This document shows positions 1-9,983 of a DNA stretch of 64,000 nucleotides, in pieces (within the stretch, counting starts at the first letter, position 1; each line of letters begins with the position of its first letter). The notes under the pieces were generated by a model. The model saw nothing but the letters and a program-made list of their open reading frames with translations. It was not told where the DNA came from and did no database searches. A program made the translations under genes and the position numbers. This DNA comes from Methylosarcina fibrata AML-C10 (GTDB lineage: Bacteria; Pseudomonadota; Gammaproteobacteria; Methylococcales; Methylomonadaceae), in NCBI RefSeq assembly GCF_000372865.1, contig NZ_KB889965.1:3927786-3991785 (forward strand). The letters are read 5' to 3'.

Positions 1-89
1 GCCCGAAGGAAACGGCCGCCTATCTGGCCAAGCACATGCGGCTGGACGCGGCGAAACTCAGCGAACTTCGACAACCGCTGGCTTATTGA
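1..89 (+). CDS. C-terminal end of an unidentified protein (partial)
   Basis: The reading frame starting at base 3 is open from the window edge to a TGA at 87-89 and gives a 28-residue tail ending in LRQPLAY. It stops 10 bases before the response regulator start, and its end overlaps that gene's GAGGAGG ribosome binding site region, so it is probably the preceding member of the same signalling operon. Too little is present to name a family. The frame is supported by spacing and codon use only. Confidence 0.5.
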   Translation, partial: PKETAAYLAKHMRLDAAKLSELRQPLAY

Positions 90-99
90 GGAGGCCGTC

Positions 100-948
100 A
101 TGTTCTTCAAACACTGGCCGGTGCTGTTGGTCGACGACGAGCCCGACGTGCTGGCGATTTCGCGTCTGGCGATGAAAAATTTCGAAGTCTACGGCCTGCC
201 CCTGAAAATTTATTCCGCGGGCAGCAAGGAAGAAGCGATCCGATTGATCAAGGACGACGTCGAGGTCGGCTGCTCGCTGGCGGTCGCCATGCTCGACGTC
301 GTGATGGAAACCGAGCGCGCCGGGCTCGAACTGTGCGACTACATCCGCAACCACCTCGGCAACAAACTGACCCAGATCTTTATCCGCACCGGCCAGCCGG
401 GGATTGCGCCGGAGCGGGAAGTGATCGACCGTTACGACATCAACGGTTATTTCACTAAAGTCGAGGCGACCGAAGACAAGCTGTATTCGCTGATCAAAAG
501 CAGCATTCGCCAATACCTTTCCTACGGCATGGCGCTGGCGACCGTCGAGCTGTCGAATAACCTGATCGAAGCGGCCGGGTCGCGCAGAAAGTTGCTCTAT
601 GCGCTGTCTCCGATCGGCGGCCTCAGTCCGGAACAAGCCGAAACGCCGCGCTGGCTGATCGTCGACGGCGAGGTGCTGTTTGCCGATGAAATCGACGCGG
701 ACCGCGGCCTGCAATTGATGGAACGCCTCCGTAACAGCGAAGGCAGGCCGATGAATCCTTCCGGAGACCGTTACGTGCTGGACGAACAGGGTTATCGTCT
801 GATCGAAGTGGCGGGCGGGCCTGCCCGCGCGCACGTGGCGTTTTTATTCAAAAGCCGCTTCACTCCCCCCGAATTGATCGTGACCCTGATGCACGGTTTC
901 GTCGGACAACTCGCGGTGATCTGGCGGCAGAGCCGGATGGACTGCTAG
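100..948 (+). CDS. Response regulator, receiver domain with DUF3369-like C-terminal region
   Basis: The 282-residue protein opens with a CheY-like receiver domain: the acidic pair D12/D13 (LLVDDEP), a probable phospho-acceptor D66 (AMLDVVME), T97 (IRTGQ) and K120 (YFTK). The segment from [13 protein letters not shown] onward resembles the linker and sensor-like region of DUF3369 response regulators. That family often carries an HD-GYP output domain, but none is present, so the output is unclear. The start has a strong GAGGAGG site 7 bases upstream. It lies directly before an MHYT histidine kinase and further receiver proteins, so it is probably part of the same phosphorelay. The receiver call is secure; the C-terminal assignment is from memory of the family. 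Confidence 0.85.
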   Translation: MFFKHWPVLLVDDEPDVLAISRLAMKNFEVYGLPLKIYSAGSKEEAIRLIKDDVEVGCSLAVAMLDVVMETERAGLELCDYIRNHLGNKLTQIFIRTGQPGIAPEREVIDRYDINGYFTKVEATEDKLYSLIKSSIRQYLSYGMALATVELSNNLIEAAGSRRKLLYALSPIGGLSPEQAETPRWLIVDGEVLFADEIDADRGLQLMERLRNSEGRPMNPSGDRYVLDEQGYRLIEVAGGPARAHVAFLFKSRFTPPELIVTLMHGFVGQLAVIWRQSRMDC

Positions 949-974
949 TTTTTTCCAGACAACGATCAGCCGCG

Positions 975-2912
975 ATGAATCATTATTTCTACGACGGCAG
1001 GAATCCCGGCGACGCCCTGGAAACCCGCTACGACGCGGGACTGGTGGTGTTGTCGATTGCGATCGTGATCCTGGCGTCCTATGCGGCGCTCAGCGTCGCC
1101 GGGCGCATTCGCGCCGCCGATTCCGGCACCAAACGCCGCAGTTGGCTGCTGGCCGGATCCCTGACGATGGGCGGCGGCGTCTGGGCGATGCATTTCATCG
1201 CGATGCTGGCGTTGAAGCTGCCGATGGCCGTCAGTTACGACGTCTCGATCACGATTTTGTCGACGGTTCCCGTCGTATTCTCCAGCTACGTGATGCTGGA
1301 AGTCATCAGCCGGCCCAAAATCAGCCAGTTGATCCTGCTGGCCAGCGGTTTGATGGGACTCGGCATCGGCGCGATGCACTACATCGGCATGGCCGCGATG
1401 CAGGGTCTCTCCCGCCGCCTGATCATGATGTTCGATCCCGGGCTGGTGGCGCTCTCGGTGCTGACCGCGGTGGTGCTCTCCAGTGTCGCCCTGTCCATCG
1501 ACTTTATCGTGGAGCGCAACAAAAAGGCGCGCAGTATGCTGTGGTCGAAGATCGGCGCGGCCTTCGTGATGGGTTTTGCCGTGTCGGGGATGCACTATTC
1601 GGGCATGGCGGCGACCTATTTTTTTGCCGGCGACGCCTCGCCGGCCGTGACCCACAGTGTTTTAAACACGTCCGCGCTGGTGTTCTGGGTATCGTTCACC
1701 TCCGTGTTGATCGCCTCGCTGGCAATCTTCATCACCATCGTCGACAGCCGGATTCAGCAGGCCACGCTCGAGGAAGCGGTCAGCCGCTTTCGCATGCGCG
1801 AAGCGATCGAAAGCATACCGGACGGTTTCTGTCTGTTCGACATGGAGGACCGCCTGGTCGAGTGCAATCAGCGCTACCGCGAGATCATGAACGTCGGCGT
1901 GCCGATCGTGCCCGGCATGACCTTCGAGTCGATCATGCGCTGCGCCGCCCGGGCCGGCTTGATCCTCGACGCCGAGGACTGTGAAGAAGAATGGCTGGCC
2001 GAAAGACTGACCCGGCACCGCACGCCGCGCGAAAATTTCGTCGAGCATTTCAAGGGCGACCGCTGGATGCGGGTCAGTGAAAGACGGGTCTGGAATACCG
2101 GCACGGTGGCGATCAGAACCGACATCACCGAGCTGAAACAGACCGAAATCGAATTGTCCAAGGCGATTGCGGAGGCGCAAAAGGCGCGCGCGGTGGCCGA
2201 AGAAGCAAACAGCGCCAAGAGCGCTTTTCTGGCGAACATGTCGCACGAACTGCGCACGCCGATGAATGCGATCATCGGCTACAGCGAAATGATGCTTGAG
2301 GAAGCCAGAGAATCGGGGCAGGAGCAGGCGGCCGGCGATCTGCTGAAAATCCATTCCTCGGCGGTGCATCTGCTCGCCATCATCAACGAAATCCTCGATC
2401 TGTCCAAAATCGAAGCCGGCAAAATGGAATTGTGTTTGGAAGAGATCCATTTGCCTTCGGTGATCGACGAGGTCGCCAATACGGTGAAGCCGATCATTGT
2501 CAAAAACGCCAACACGTTGTTCATCGACTGCCCCGACGGGATTCCGGCCGTCAAGACCGATTCCATCAAGCTGCGGCAGATATTGTTGAATCTGCTCAGC
2601 AATGCCGGCAAGTTCACCCATGCCGGGGAAATCAATTTCAGCGTCACCCTGGACGACGCGCCCGAACACGGCTGGATCGTTTTCGCGGTGCAGGATACCG
2701 GCATCGGCATGAGCCGGGATCAGGTCGACAAGGTGTTCGCCGCCTTCACCCAGGCCGACAACTCGACGACCCGCAAATACGGCGGGACGGGTCTTGGCCT
2801 CACCATCACCAGGAAGTTTTGCGAAATGATGGGCGGCACGATCGCGATCGACAGCGAGCCCGGCCAAGGCTCGTTGTTTGTCGTGCGGCTTCCGTTGACT
2901 TTAAGCTGTTGA
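975..2912 (+). CDS. Membrane sensor histidine kinase with MHYT and PAS domains
   Basis: A 645-residue sensor kinase. The N-terminal half is an MHYT integral-membrane sensor with its three diagnostic motifs visible as MHFIAM (72-77), MHYIGM (134-139) and MHYSGM (206-211), on predicted membrane helices; MHYT domains are proposed to bind metal (often suggested copper) and sense O2, CO or NO. A PAS-like domain follows (about 275-385), then a short coiled linker, a HisKA domain with phospho-acceptor H424 in [11 protein letters not shown], and a HATPase_c domain with DTGIGMS and GGTGLGLTI. The receiver gene starts 7 bases after its stop, so the two are almost certainly partners. A copper-responsive sensor would suit a methanotroph, but the ligand is not shown by the sequence. 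Confidence 0.9.
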   Translation: MNHYFYDGRNPGDALETRYDAGLVVLSIAIVILASYAALSVAGRIRAADSGTKRRSWLLAGSLTMGGGVWAMHFIAMLALKLPMAVSYDVSITILSTVPVVFSSYVMLEVISRPKISQLILLASGLMGLGIGAMHYIGMAAMQGLSRRLIMMFDPGLVALSVLTAVVLSSVALSIDFIVERNKKARSMLWSKIGAAFVMGFAVSGMHYSGMAATYFFAGDASPAVTHSVLNTSALVFWVSFTSVLIASLAIFITIVDSRIQQATLEEAVSRFRMREAIESIPDGFCLFDMEDRLVECNQRYREIMNVGVPIVPGMTFESIMRCAARAGLILDAEDCEEEWLAERLTRHRTPRENFVEHFKGDRWMRVSERRVWNTGTVAIRTDITELKQTEIELSKAIAEAQKARAVAEEANSAKSAFLANMSHELRTPMNAIIGYSEMMLEEARESGQEQAAGDLLKIHSSAVHLLAIINEILDLSKIEAGKMELCLEEIHLPSVIDEVANTVKPIIVKNANTLFIDCPDGIPAVKTDSIKLRQILLNLLSNAGKFTHAGEINFSVTLDDAPEHGWIVFAVQDTGIGMSRDQVDKVFAAFTQADNSTTRKYGGTGLGLTITRKFCEMMGGTIAIDSEPGQGSLFVVRLPLTLSC

Positions 2913-2919
2913 GGTTTCC

Positions 2920-3297
2920 ATGCCCAAAATCCTGCTGGTCGAAGACAACGAACTGAACCGCGACATGCTGTCGCGGCGGCTGGTCAAATACGGCTACGAG
3001 ATCGCGATTGCGGTCAACGGCGAGGAAAGCGTGCGGCTAGCCCAGGAACTTCGGCCCGATTTGATCCTGATGGACATGAGCCTGCCGGTGATGGACGGCT
3101 GGCAGGCGGCTTCGCAGATCAAATCCGATCCGGACGTCCGGCACATTCCGATCATTGCGCTGACCGCCCACGCCATGGGCGAAGACCGGCAAAAAGCGCT
3201 GAACGCCGGCTGCGACGAGTACGATACCAAGCCGATCGACCTGACCCGGCTGCTCGATAAAATTCGACTGTTCGTTAATAATGGAGAGGCCTTATGA
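2920..3297 (+). CDS. Single-domain CheY-like response regulator
   Basis: A 125-residue stand-alone receiver with all catalytic positions: E8/D9 (LLVEDNELN), phospho-acceptor D52 (ILMDMSLPVMDG), T82 and K104 (DTKPID). There is no output domain, so it probably shuttles phosphate or acts by protein contact. It resembles the receivers fused or adjacent to hybrid kinases in phosphorelays. Its TGA overlaps the next start codon (ATGA), indicating translational coupling with the receiver-kinase hybrid. Confidence 0.92.
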   Translation: MPKILLVEDNELNRDMLSRRLVKYGYEIAIAVNGEESVRLAQELRPDLILMDMSLPVMDGWQAASQIKSDPDVRHIPIIALTAHAMGEDRQKALNAGCDEYDTKPIDLTRLLDKIRLFVNNGEAL

Positions 3298-4781
3298 TCG
3301 ATGCCCAAATCCGGCATGAACTGCTCAACGCCTTGAATCAGATCACCGGCTATGCCGAGATGCTGGCCGAAGACGCCGGCAGTGCAGGGCGGCAACAGCA
3401 GTGCGACGATCTGGGCGTCATACGGTGCGCGGCGCATGGCCTGGCGCAGCGCCTGGAGGACATTTTTTCCGCACCGGCCGTTGCTGAGCCGGCCTGTCGC
3501 GAGTGTCGACCGCCGCTGCCGGCCGCCGAGAGCTCCGTTGTTTTCGAAACTTCCGGCGGAAACGCTCTCGCCGGCGCACGCATTCTGGTGGTGGACGACG
3601 ATCCTGCCAATCGGGCGCTGCTGTCCCGACTCCTGCAATGCCAGGGCTGCCGGATGGAAACCGCGAATAACGGCGTCGAGGCGCTGGCGCGTCTGGCCGA
3701 GGAGCCGTTCGATCTGATCCTACTTGACGTCCTGATGCCTGAAATGGACGGACTCACGGTCCTGGCGAAGCTCAAGCAGGACAAAACGCTCGGCAAAATT
3801 CCGGTGATTCTGGTTTCGGCCTGCACCGGAATGGGCCAGGTCGTCAAAGGCATCGAACTGGGCGCGGAAGATTATCTGCCCAAGCCGTTCAATTCGACTT
3901 TATTGAGAGCCCGCATCGGCGCCAGCCTGGAAAAAAAACGGCTGCGCGACCAGGAGATGGCCCTGATCGGCCAGACGGTGCAGGCGGAAGCGGCGCTGGA
4001 GCGCCATCGGACCCTGACCCAGGCGGTGGCCGGGGTCGCCCATGAAATCAATACGCCCCTGGGGATCGTGCGCACCGCGCTGAGCGTGGTCCAGAATCGC
4101 CTGGCGAAGCCGGAAATTCAAGCATTGTTTGGCGAGCACGAGGAATTGCTCGAAGACGTTCTCGAATCCTCCGATTTGATGGTCAAGCACGTCAATGCGG
4201 CGTATCGGTTGATCGAAAACTTTAAAAAAATCGCCGTCGATCAACTGGCCGAACAGCAGCAGATCGTCGATCTGCCCGAATTGGTCAAGGACTCGATCGA
4301 TCTGTTCAAACTGAGCGCCCGCCAGGCCCACCTGGAAGTTGCGCTCGATATGTCCGCCCTTCGAAACGGCCGGGAATGGCAGGGAAATCCCGGACACGTC
4401 AGTCAGATCCTGCTGAATTTTTTACAAAACATCGAGCGTTACGCCTATCCGGACGGACAAGGCGGCAAGGTTGACGTTGCGCTGGCCGACCGGCCGGCCT
4501 CGGCGCAGGTTCCGGAACAATTCGTGCTGACGGTACGCGACTACGGCGCCGGCATCGCCGAAGAGCACGCGGCCCGCATCTTCGAACCTTTTTTTACCAC
4601 AGGGCGAGGCCGCGGCGGCACCGGTCTGGGGCTTGCCGTCGTAAACAATCTGGTGACTTTGGCGATGCGCGGCCAGATCTCGGTGGCTTCGGAGCCCGGA
4701 GCGGGAACCTGCTTTACGGTGATTTTTCCCAAAACCGCCCAAGGCACCGAGATCAAGACTCACGTTCAATCCGGTATATAG
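3294..4781 (+). CDS. Receiver-histidine kinase hybrid, probable phosphorelay component
   Basis: A 495-residue protein without membrane segments. The first 30 residues (RHELLNALNQITGYAEML, H8) look like a second H-box, suggesting a vestigial HisKA or histidine-phosphotransfer segment. A receiver domain follows (ILVVDDD about 97-103, acceptor D145 in LLDVLMPEMDG, K197 in LPKPF). After a coiled linker comes a kinase core with H250 in VAGVAHEINTPLG and an ATPase domain with DYGAGI and GGTGLGLAVV. A receiver ahead of a kinase core is typical of cytoplasmic kinases that are themselves controlled by phosphorylation. It is translationally coupled to the preceding receiver gene. Confidence 0.88.
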   Translation: MIDAQIRHELLNALNQITGYAEMLAEDAGSAGRQQQCDDLGVIRCAAHGLAQRLEDIFSAPAVAEPACRECRPPLPAAESSVVFETSGGNALAGARILVVDDDPANRALLSRLLQCQGCRMETANNGVEALARLAEEPFDLILLDVLMPEMDGLTVLAKLKQDKTLGKIPVILVSACTGMGQVVKGIELGAEDYLPKPFNSTLLRARIGASLEKKRLRDQEMALIGQTVQAEAALERHRTLTQAVAGVAHEINTPLGIVRTALSVVQNRLAKPEIQALFGEHEELLEDVLESSDLMVKHVNAAYRLIENFKKIAVDQLAEQQQIVDLPELVKDSIDLFKLSARQAHLEVALDMSALRNGREWQGNPGHVSQILLNFLQNIERYAYPDGQGGKVDVALADRPASAQVPEQFVLTVRDYGAGIAEEHAARIFEPFFTTGRGRGGTGLGLAVVNNLVTLAMRGQISVASEPGAGTCFTVIFPKTAQGTEIKTHVQSGI

Positions 4782-4865
4782 AAACCGCCACCGGTCCGTT
4801 CTTTCGGCAAATCGAAAAAGATGTCCGTGCTTTAAAATCTTGAGGAAGCCTTATACCGTTTCGGG

Positions 4866-6494
4866 TCAGTACATAGGTTCCCGGTAAAACAGCAGAATCA
4901 TGCCCACTCCCAGCATGGCAAGGCAACCGGCCAGGCCGGCCCTACGGCTTTCCGTGATCTGACCGGCTTGCCTCAGGCGAAGCTCCAGCCAGCGTCCGCA
5001 TGCCATGATAACCGCCAGAAACCCGACCGAGTTGTGCGTGGCCCGGATCAGATATTCGCTTTTCGGCTCGAATCCGGCATGGCCATGCAGGAACAGGATA
5101 ATGGCGCCGAAGGCCATCAAAGCAGGAAACACGTAGGACAGATTGACGCTGCCTTTGCCGCTTCGGGACCGAATTTCTACTGCCGCCATTGCAAATGTGG
5201 CGAGGGTGGCTATGCGGTGCTGCATGATTTCCCCGTCGCCGAACGTACTTTCCCAGAAACCCAACGGCCCCAACGGCCAGGCCTGCGGATCGTTGCGGAA
5301 GAAAAGGAAAAGGCCGAGACCGGCGAAGCCCAATGGCCAGTAGCGAGCCCAAGGGAATCGAGGGTGATAAGACAGTAGTGCGATAAAGGCCATCGCCGTC
5401 AGCAACAAACCGCAGACATTGTGGTTGTAGTCGGACCATGCGGCCGATGCCCAGGACGGAACATAATCCACCACGGCGAGACGGCCGGCTTCACCTGCCA
5501 GAAACTCCGCATGGCTGGGAGAGACCAGACGGGGGAGACCCGGAGCGAACATGCCGGCAACTTCGGAAAGACTTGCCGTGAGTTCCGGAATATCGGCGGC
5601 AGGCGGCTGCGACGACAGGCTGGAAGCGATGAACAGCACCGCCGCCAGCAACAGGAATTCGGTCTCGAGGTAACACGGTACTTTGTGCTCGATCTCGGAT
5701 CGGAGAGATCGCCTTGCGGCCCGATGGTTCAGTAAGGCGAACCCCAGCGCGCCTCCCAGTAAGGCTGTCTTGACTGCAATCAAACTGCCGTAGGCGGTTC
5801 CGACCAGCCCGCCCCAACTGCCTACATAGCTGGAGGCGAGCAGCATTCCGGTCGTAATCAGTACCAGGACGGCCGGAATGCCCATCCGGGCGAACCGGCT
5901 TAAAGCCGTCGGCCAAAAGGCGCGGGCTGCGGCGTCTCGGCGGCCGAGACTGCGCAGCAAGAGAAGCTGAAAGAGACCACCGGCCCAAACTCCGGCAGAG
6001 CATTGATGGATAACTGTGACCGTCATCAACCAGCCCCGGTTTTCGAAACGGCCGACGGCGTGCACCAGCCAGGCACCGCAGATAATCAACGGGAGCGCCA
6101 GAAGGATTGCGACTATCCAGGCAAACTGCCGATGGGGAATCCGAAGCAGGCGGCGAGCACCAACGGCGAGCGCCGACGCCAGCAGAAAGCGCAGCATGCC
6201 GGCTTTGAATTGTACGGTTCCGGAATAGGCCGAAAGCGGAAACTCTCCCAGTGCGGACGCTACGAGCCATCCTTGAACGATCAGCCCCAATAAAGTGGCT
6301 GCCGCCAACACGACCGCTCCGATCAAAACGCCCCAGGCGTTTCGGTGAAGAATTAAAGAGAGGTGCGCGTTTCCGGATTCCGGACCCAGTACGACCGCGC
6401 GCCACAGAAGGCCACCCACGATAAAGCTGAAGCCGAGCAGCGCCACGCCACCGAGTGTGTCGTCGAGAAAATTCGCTAAACCCTGTAAGTACAT
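4866..6494 (-). CDS. CopD-family copper transport/resistance membrane protein
   Basis: A 542-residue polytopic membrane protein, mostly hydrophobic helices. The middle contains the CopD pattern with a membrane His followed by WAGGL (VIHQCSAGVWAGGL), and a second hydrophobic bundle follows a short hydrophilic periplasmic stretch. CopD proteins move copper across the inner membrane or support copper loading. The start at 6494 is the first in-frame ATG before a hydrophobic helix, but the ribosome binding site is weak. It is convergent with the signalling cluster and has no operon partner. The family is clear; direction of transport and substrate are not. Confidence 0.75.
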   Translation of the reverse strand: MYLQGLANFLDDTLGGVALLGFSFIVGGLLWRAVVLGPESGNAHLSLILHRNAWGVLIGAVVLAAATLLGLIVQGWLVASALGEFPLSAYSGTVQFKAGMLRFLLASALAVGARRLLRIPHRQFAWIVAILLALPLIICGAWLVHAVGRFENRGWLMTVTVIHQCSAGVWAGGLFQLLLLRSLGRRDAAARAFWPTALSRFARMGIPAVLVLITTGMLLASSYVGSWGGLVGTAYGSLIAVKTALLGGALGFALLNHRAARRSLRSEIEHKVPCYLETEFLLLAAVLFIASSLSSQPPAADIPELTASLSEVAGMFAPGLPRLVSPSHAEFLAGEAGRLAVVDYVPSWASAAWSDYNHNVCGLLLTAMAFIALLSYHPRFPWARYWPLGFAGLGLFLFFRNDPQAWPLGPLGFWESTFGDGEIMQHRIATLATFAMAAVEIRSRSGKGSVNLSYVFPALMAFGAIILFLHGHAGFEPKSEYLIRATHNSVGFLAVIMACGRWLELRLRQAGQITESRRAGLAGCLAMLGVGMILLFYREPMY

Positions 6495-6973
6495 GAGGAT
6501 TCAAGAGTAAGCGGCGAGCTGAATGCCGATGCCGGTTGTGCCGATCCGGCGGGCCGGTTTAGCCCCGGGTGGGATTCGTACCGACAGACTGTCGTAAGTA
6601 AATTTATTATTCATTGGAAAATTAGAAGAAGGAATTAGAGCTTAAGTTCATTATTCGCAGCGTCGGCAGTCCTAAAAAATCCGCCGGACCGATAGAGTAC
6701 AGAATGAAGAGAGCATGAATAAAAAGAGGAACCGTATTCTGTACGAAAAACCGCATTTCGAGTAATGCAGGAGGCAGACTGACGTAAATCCATAATGGCG
6801 GGCAGTCTGACGGATGCCTGTGATTCGCAGTAATTCGCCTATTTTTTGATGGACAGATAGCCACGAGACCGTTTTCCTGCGGACGATCAAGCGAGAGATT
6901 GGCGGTCTTCCGGTACCCTATGTGCGGCAACGGCCATGCGAGAGACGGAGCCGACGATGGTATTGTCTTCGAA
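6495..6973. other. Non-coding gap of about 480 bases
   Basis: The gap lies between the CopD gene start and the end of the radical SAM gene. A leftward open frame at 6622-7065 overlaps the radical SAM gene's 3' end, has an unnatural composition and matches no family I know, so I do not call it. The 6590-6850 part is AT-richer than its surroundings and may hold the CopD promoter. No convincing terminator was found. Confidence 0.5.
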
Positions 6974-8035
6974 TCAGTTCTTCTCCATTTTCTTCTTGCC
7001 TTTATTGTTGTAGTAATCCTGTATGCCGGGAAAAGACCGGCAGTTGCGGCACGACGGAATCTCACTCTTATCGGTCAGCATCCGGGTTCGAAAGCTTTGG
7101 AATCTTTCTCCGGCCCAGACGCTGGCAACTCCCCCATCGCGAAAGACGTTGCCTTGATCGGGCGGATTCAGGTTGAGAAAGCAGCACGGTTTGACGTCCC
7201 CGTCGTGCTGAATCATCGGCAATGACCACAGCCAGTAACAGTGATTCGAAGCGGGCGGACTTTCTTCGGTTTTCGTTGCCGGCAGGGCGGCGCTTTTGGC
7301 CGTTTGGTATTCTTCCGAGGTTCCGGCCTTGCGGATATTCAAATATTCGATTTTTAACTCGCGGGCCAGCCGCTTGACCTCGTCCAGTTCCGACCGGTTG
7401 TAGTCGAAGACCAGATATCTCAGAATAATCACCGGCGTGCGGCTTTTCAGCTTGTCTTTCGTGTTCGTTATGTTCCGCAGGCTGGCAAGCACGCGCTCGG
7501 CCTTGCCGTTCTTGTGGTACTGAGCGTAAATCTCCTGGGAGACTCCTGAGATCGAGACGGTCATGACGTCCAGCCCGCTTCGAACCAGCTTTTCCGCGTG
7601 ATCTTCGCTGTGAAAAAAATGGCCGTTGGTGCTGGTGACGACCGCCATGCCGTTCGTGGTAGCATAGGCGATCATCTTATAAGCGTCCTTGTGCATGAAA
7701 GGTTCGCCGGAATTGTATAAAACGATCAAAAAGACGTGGGCCTTGACCTCGTCGACGATTCGACAGAAGTCGTCATAACTCATTTCGCCGTTCGCCTTGA
7801 CATGTTCGCCCAATCCCGTAGGGCAGGCAGGGCATTGCAGATTGCAGACGTTATTGACGTCGATCTGAAGGATCGAAGGCAGCCGGGTGACCGCCGGCCG
7901 CCTCAATACGGCATAGCCGAAATTGACGGCAAGATTGAACAGCTTGCCCGCGGTGATCTGACGCTTGAGCACGCTCCTTACGGCAATCTGAAACAATAAG
8001 CTCAGGTAAGCTTTACGATGGTCGAGTATATCCAT
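6974..8035 (-). CDS. Radical SAM/SPASM domain protein
   Basis: With a start at 8035 the protein has 353 residues. The radical SAM [4Fe-4S] motif is C64-x3-C68-x2-C71 (CNLQCPAC), followed by a glycine-rich SAM-binding region (YNSGEPF). The C-terminus carries SPASM-type cysteines (HCYW, KPCCFLNL, CRNC) for auxiliary iron-sulfur clusters. SPASM enzymes mature peptides or modify small molecules; no precursor peptide gene is visible next to it, so the substrate is unknown. I chose the internal ATG because AGAGAGG lies about 8 bases upstream and the N-terminal extension from 8194 is of poor quality. Confidence 0.85.
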   Translation of the reverse strand: MDILDHRKAYLSLLFQIAVRSVLKRQITAGKLFNLAVNFGYAVLRRPAVTRLPSILQIDVNNVCNLQCPACPTGLGEHVKANGEMSYDDFCRIVDEVKAHVFLIVLYNSGEPFMHKDAYKMIAYATTNGMAVVTSTNGHFFHSEDHAEKLVRSGLDVMTVSISGVSQEIYAQYHKNGKAERVLASLRNITNTKDKLKSRTPVIILRYLVFDYNRSELDEVKRLARELKIEYLNIRKAGTSEEYQTAKSAALPATKTEESPPASNHCYWLWSLPMIQHDGDVKPCCFLNLNPPDQGNVFRDGGVASVWAGERFQSFRTRMLTDKSEIPSCRNCRSFPGIQDYYNNKGKKKMEKN

Positions 8036-8472
8036 GATAAAAGCCCTCTCTGCAGTGCGTAGTGAATCAAGAACGACATGCAGGCCGCTCAAGACGTGAA
8101 TTAAGGTGCAATAGAAATGAAACGTCCTGGCATCCCGTGCCGGTTCATCGTTCCGATCCCAGCCTCTTATGTTGCAAGAGGTAAGGCGGGGCATGGCTTG
8201 CTCCGGGCACGCGGAGGCCCTATCCGCCTAAAGGTATTACCGAGTGTTTTAGTATTCTATTCCCTTTTTTCGGCAACTCAAACGAATTAGTTCGACAACT
8301 AGAATTTTTTCTGAAACGAATGCCGCTTTGCCGGCGATCATTGAAATAAAAGTGAGATTTTACTTGCAGGTTTCGGTCCGTTTAGAGCAATCGGAAGGGG
8401 CGGGGAATGGATGGTCTCGAAGAAGATGCTTTCGGTGTGCGCCGGCCGTTTCCGGATGGGTCCGGAAGGTTT
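8036..8472. other. Intergenic region with a hairpin near one end
   Basis: About 440 bases upstream of the radical SAM gene and downstream of a small membrane-protein gene. The stretch at 8240-8310 is AT-rich and may carry the radical SAM promoter. A short hairpin at 8450-8467 directly follows the upstream gene. No coding frame is convincing. Confidence 0.5.
8450..8467 (-). terminator. Hairpin after the small membrane-protein gene
   Basis: TTCCGGA and TCCGGAA form a perfect 7-bp stem around a 4-base loop, 5 bases downstream of the stop at 8473 on the minus strand. There is no strong T-run on the minus strand, so termination is only suggested by position. Confidence 0.35.
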
Positions 8473-8916
8473 TCATTCCTTGTGCCCCTTGGTCAACCAG
8501 AGAAAGATGCCCAGGGCGACCAGCAAAAAACTGCTGCCGAAAAGTATGCTGACCGGATAATAAAGCTTGCCGGCCCATTCCAGTTGGCTGTATTTGATGA
8601 TCATGATGAGCGCTTCCAGAACCAGCATAATACAGACGGTTCCGACGAACCGGGTGATCGTTCTCCGGATATTTAAATAGATGTTTTCGTCGTCGTCCGG
8701 GAATTTGTATTCTTTATTGATGCCGGCGCCCAGTTCGAACATGGCCAGCGAAATGATGTAGGTGTTGATGGAGTCTATGATCGTAGTGATGAAATCTCCC
8801 TGAGGATGAATGATGAATTTAAGAAACTGATAACTTGCCATCACGACCAATAAGACCGACAGGGCGTGAAATATCGAAGAAAAGACGATTGCCATGATCT
8901 GTTTATAATCCAGCAT
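8473..8916 (-). CDS. Small integral membrane protein of unknown function
   Basis: A 147-residue protein with about four hydrophobic helices: near 8-30 (IVFSSIFHALSVLLVV), 45-65, about 90-110 (GTVCIMLVLEALIMII) and 120-140. A charged loop (KYKFPDDDENIY-like) lies between the second and third. I do not recognise a family beyond generic small membrane proteins. The ATG at 8916 was chosen because the longer frame to 9117 adds a basic, non-hydrophobic extension of poor coding quality. It is transcribed in the same direction as the radical SAM gene, but 430 bases separate them. Confidence 0.6.
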   Translation of the reverse strand: MLDYKQIMAIVFSSIFHALSVLLVVMASYQFLKFIIHPQGDFITTIIDSINTYIISLAMFELGAGINKEYKFPDDDENIYLNIRRTITRFVGTVCIMLVLEALIMIIKYSQLEWAGKLYYPVSILFGSSFLLVALGIFLWLTKGHKE

Positions 8917-9290
8917 GCGGATAGCTCTTGTCGTTGGATAGGATATGCAGGCTGCGTGACGCCTCAGGATAGGAAAAAACCCTTTATTTTGAATTAGTCT
9001 TTTGCCGGGGAAATTCGTTCCTCGATTCCGACCGGATCCGGATTTAATAATATTCTCTTCGAGAAGCCTTTCTTTTCGGAAAGAACGGAAAAGCCGGGCT
9101 TGCCATGGGCGAAACAAGACAGGAACCTGTGCGCGGTTTTACAGTCTATGAGCTGGCGCAATCTCCATTTTCTCGTCGGCCTGGTTCTCCTACTTTCCGG
9201 CTTCCACAAATCTTGTACGGCTTCCTGTTTATTGCTATGGTGCCCTTCTTTAGTTTCTCCGTCTGTACAAACTTTTAAAGAGAAGTAGCG
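8917..9290. other. Divergent intergenic region
   Basis: About 370 bases between two divergently transcribed small membrane-protein genes, so promoters for both are expected here. The segment 9220-9280 is AT-rich and precedes the GTG start at 9291. Frames across it look like noise. No repeat or RNA gene was seen. Confidence 0.45.
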
Positions 9291-9935
9291 GTGCTTAAAT
9301 TTTTATTTGGAATCCTCGTAGTTCAACTGGTGACTGCCGTGACCTTGATGGCGGGTCTGAACTGGTTGAAAGAGCCTCAGTTTATCGCGGTCGTCGTCTT
9401 GTTCTCGGTGGTGGTCGCGTTGCTGGCGGCTTTCTGGTTTGTTTACATCGGCCGCGATCTCAATAAGGACGAACTGCGGAAACTTCAGGAGCGGCATGCG
9501 TTTGAACGCGAACGCCTGCTGCTGAATGCCGAACGCGAAAAAGCCAGCATTTCTGCGGAAAGAGCCCGGTTGCAGGAACTGCACGCCCGGGAACGGGAAA
9601 AGATTCTCCTGACGGCGGAGCGGGAGAAAGCCGATCTGGCTTTGCAGGGCTACCGGAATCAGGAAAAAGAAATAAGAAAAGCCTACGCCAAAGCCAATTT
9701 CAAGATGGGCGTGGTTTGCTCGCTGGCGGCGGCGGCCGGCGGCGCTCTGATCTTCAGTCAATTGGTTACGGTCGGGGTGATGGTGCTGGTGGCTTCGGGC
9801 AGCGGCCTTGCCGGTTATCTGGCGCGGGCCCGGTATGAACGGGTGTCGAGAGAGCGGTTGCCTGGAAATAAGACCAAGCTGCTAGAAAACCGGACGATTC
9901 TGCCCGTGCCGTTGGAAAAAGAGTATGAGGAATGA
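9291..9935 (+). CDS. Membrane protein with a repetitive charged coiled-coil between membrane segments
   Basis: A 214-residue protein starting at GTG with AAAGAGAAG about 8 bases upstream. Two N-terminal membrane helices (about 3-23 and 31-52) are followed by a highly charged helix (about 55-135) rich in Arg, Glu and Lys. Two near-copies of the pattern AEREKA, each preceded by LLLN or ILLT, are visible in it. Two further hydrophobic segments (about 145-175) and a basic tail close the protein. This resembles cytosolic coiled-coil stalks on membrane anchors. No known family is recognised. Confidence 0.7.
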   Translation: MLKFLFGILVVQLVTAVTLMAGLNWLKEPQFIAVVVLFSVVVALLAAFWFVYIGRDLNKDELRKLQERHAFERERLLLNAEREKASISAERARLQELHAREREKILLTAEREKADLALQGYRNQEKEIRKAYAKANFKMGVVCSLAAAAGGALIFSQLVTVGVMVLVASGSGLAGYLARARYERVSRERLPGNKTKLLENRTILPVPLEKEYEE

Positions 9936-9983
9936 GCTTCTTGCGAAGCAATGGATCGTTTCCGGCATAGCCCGCGGTGGCCG

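Noticed and set aside
6622-7065. 147-codon minus-strand frame in the gap after the CopD gene
   Set aside because: It overlaps the radical SAM gene, has no ribosome binding site and resembles no family.
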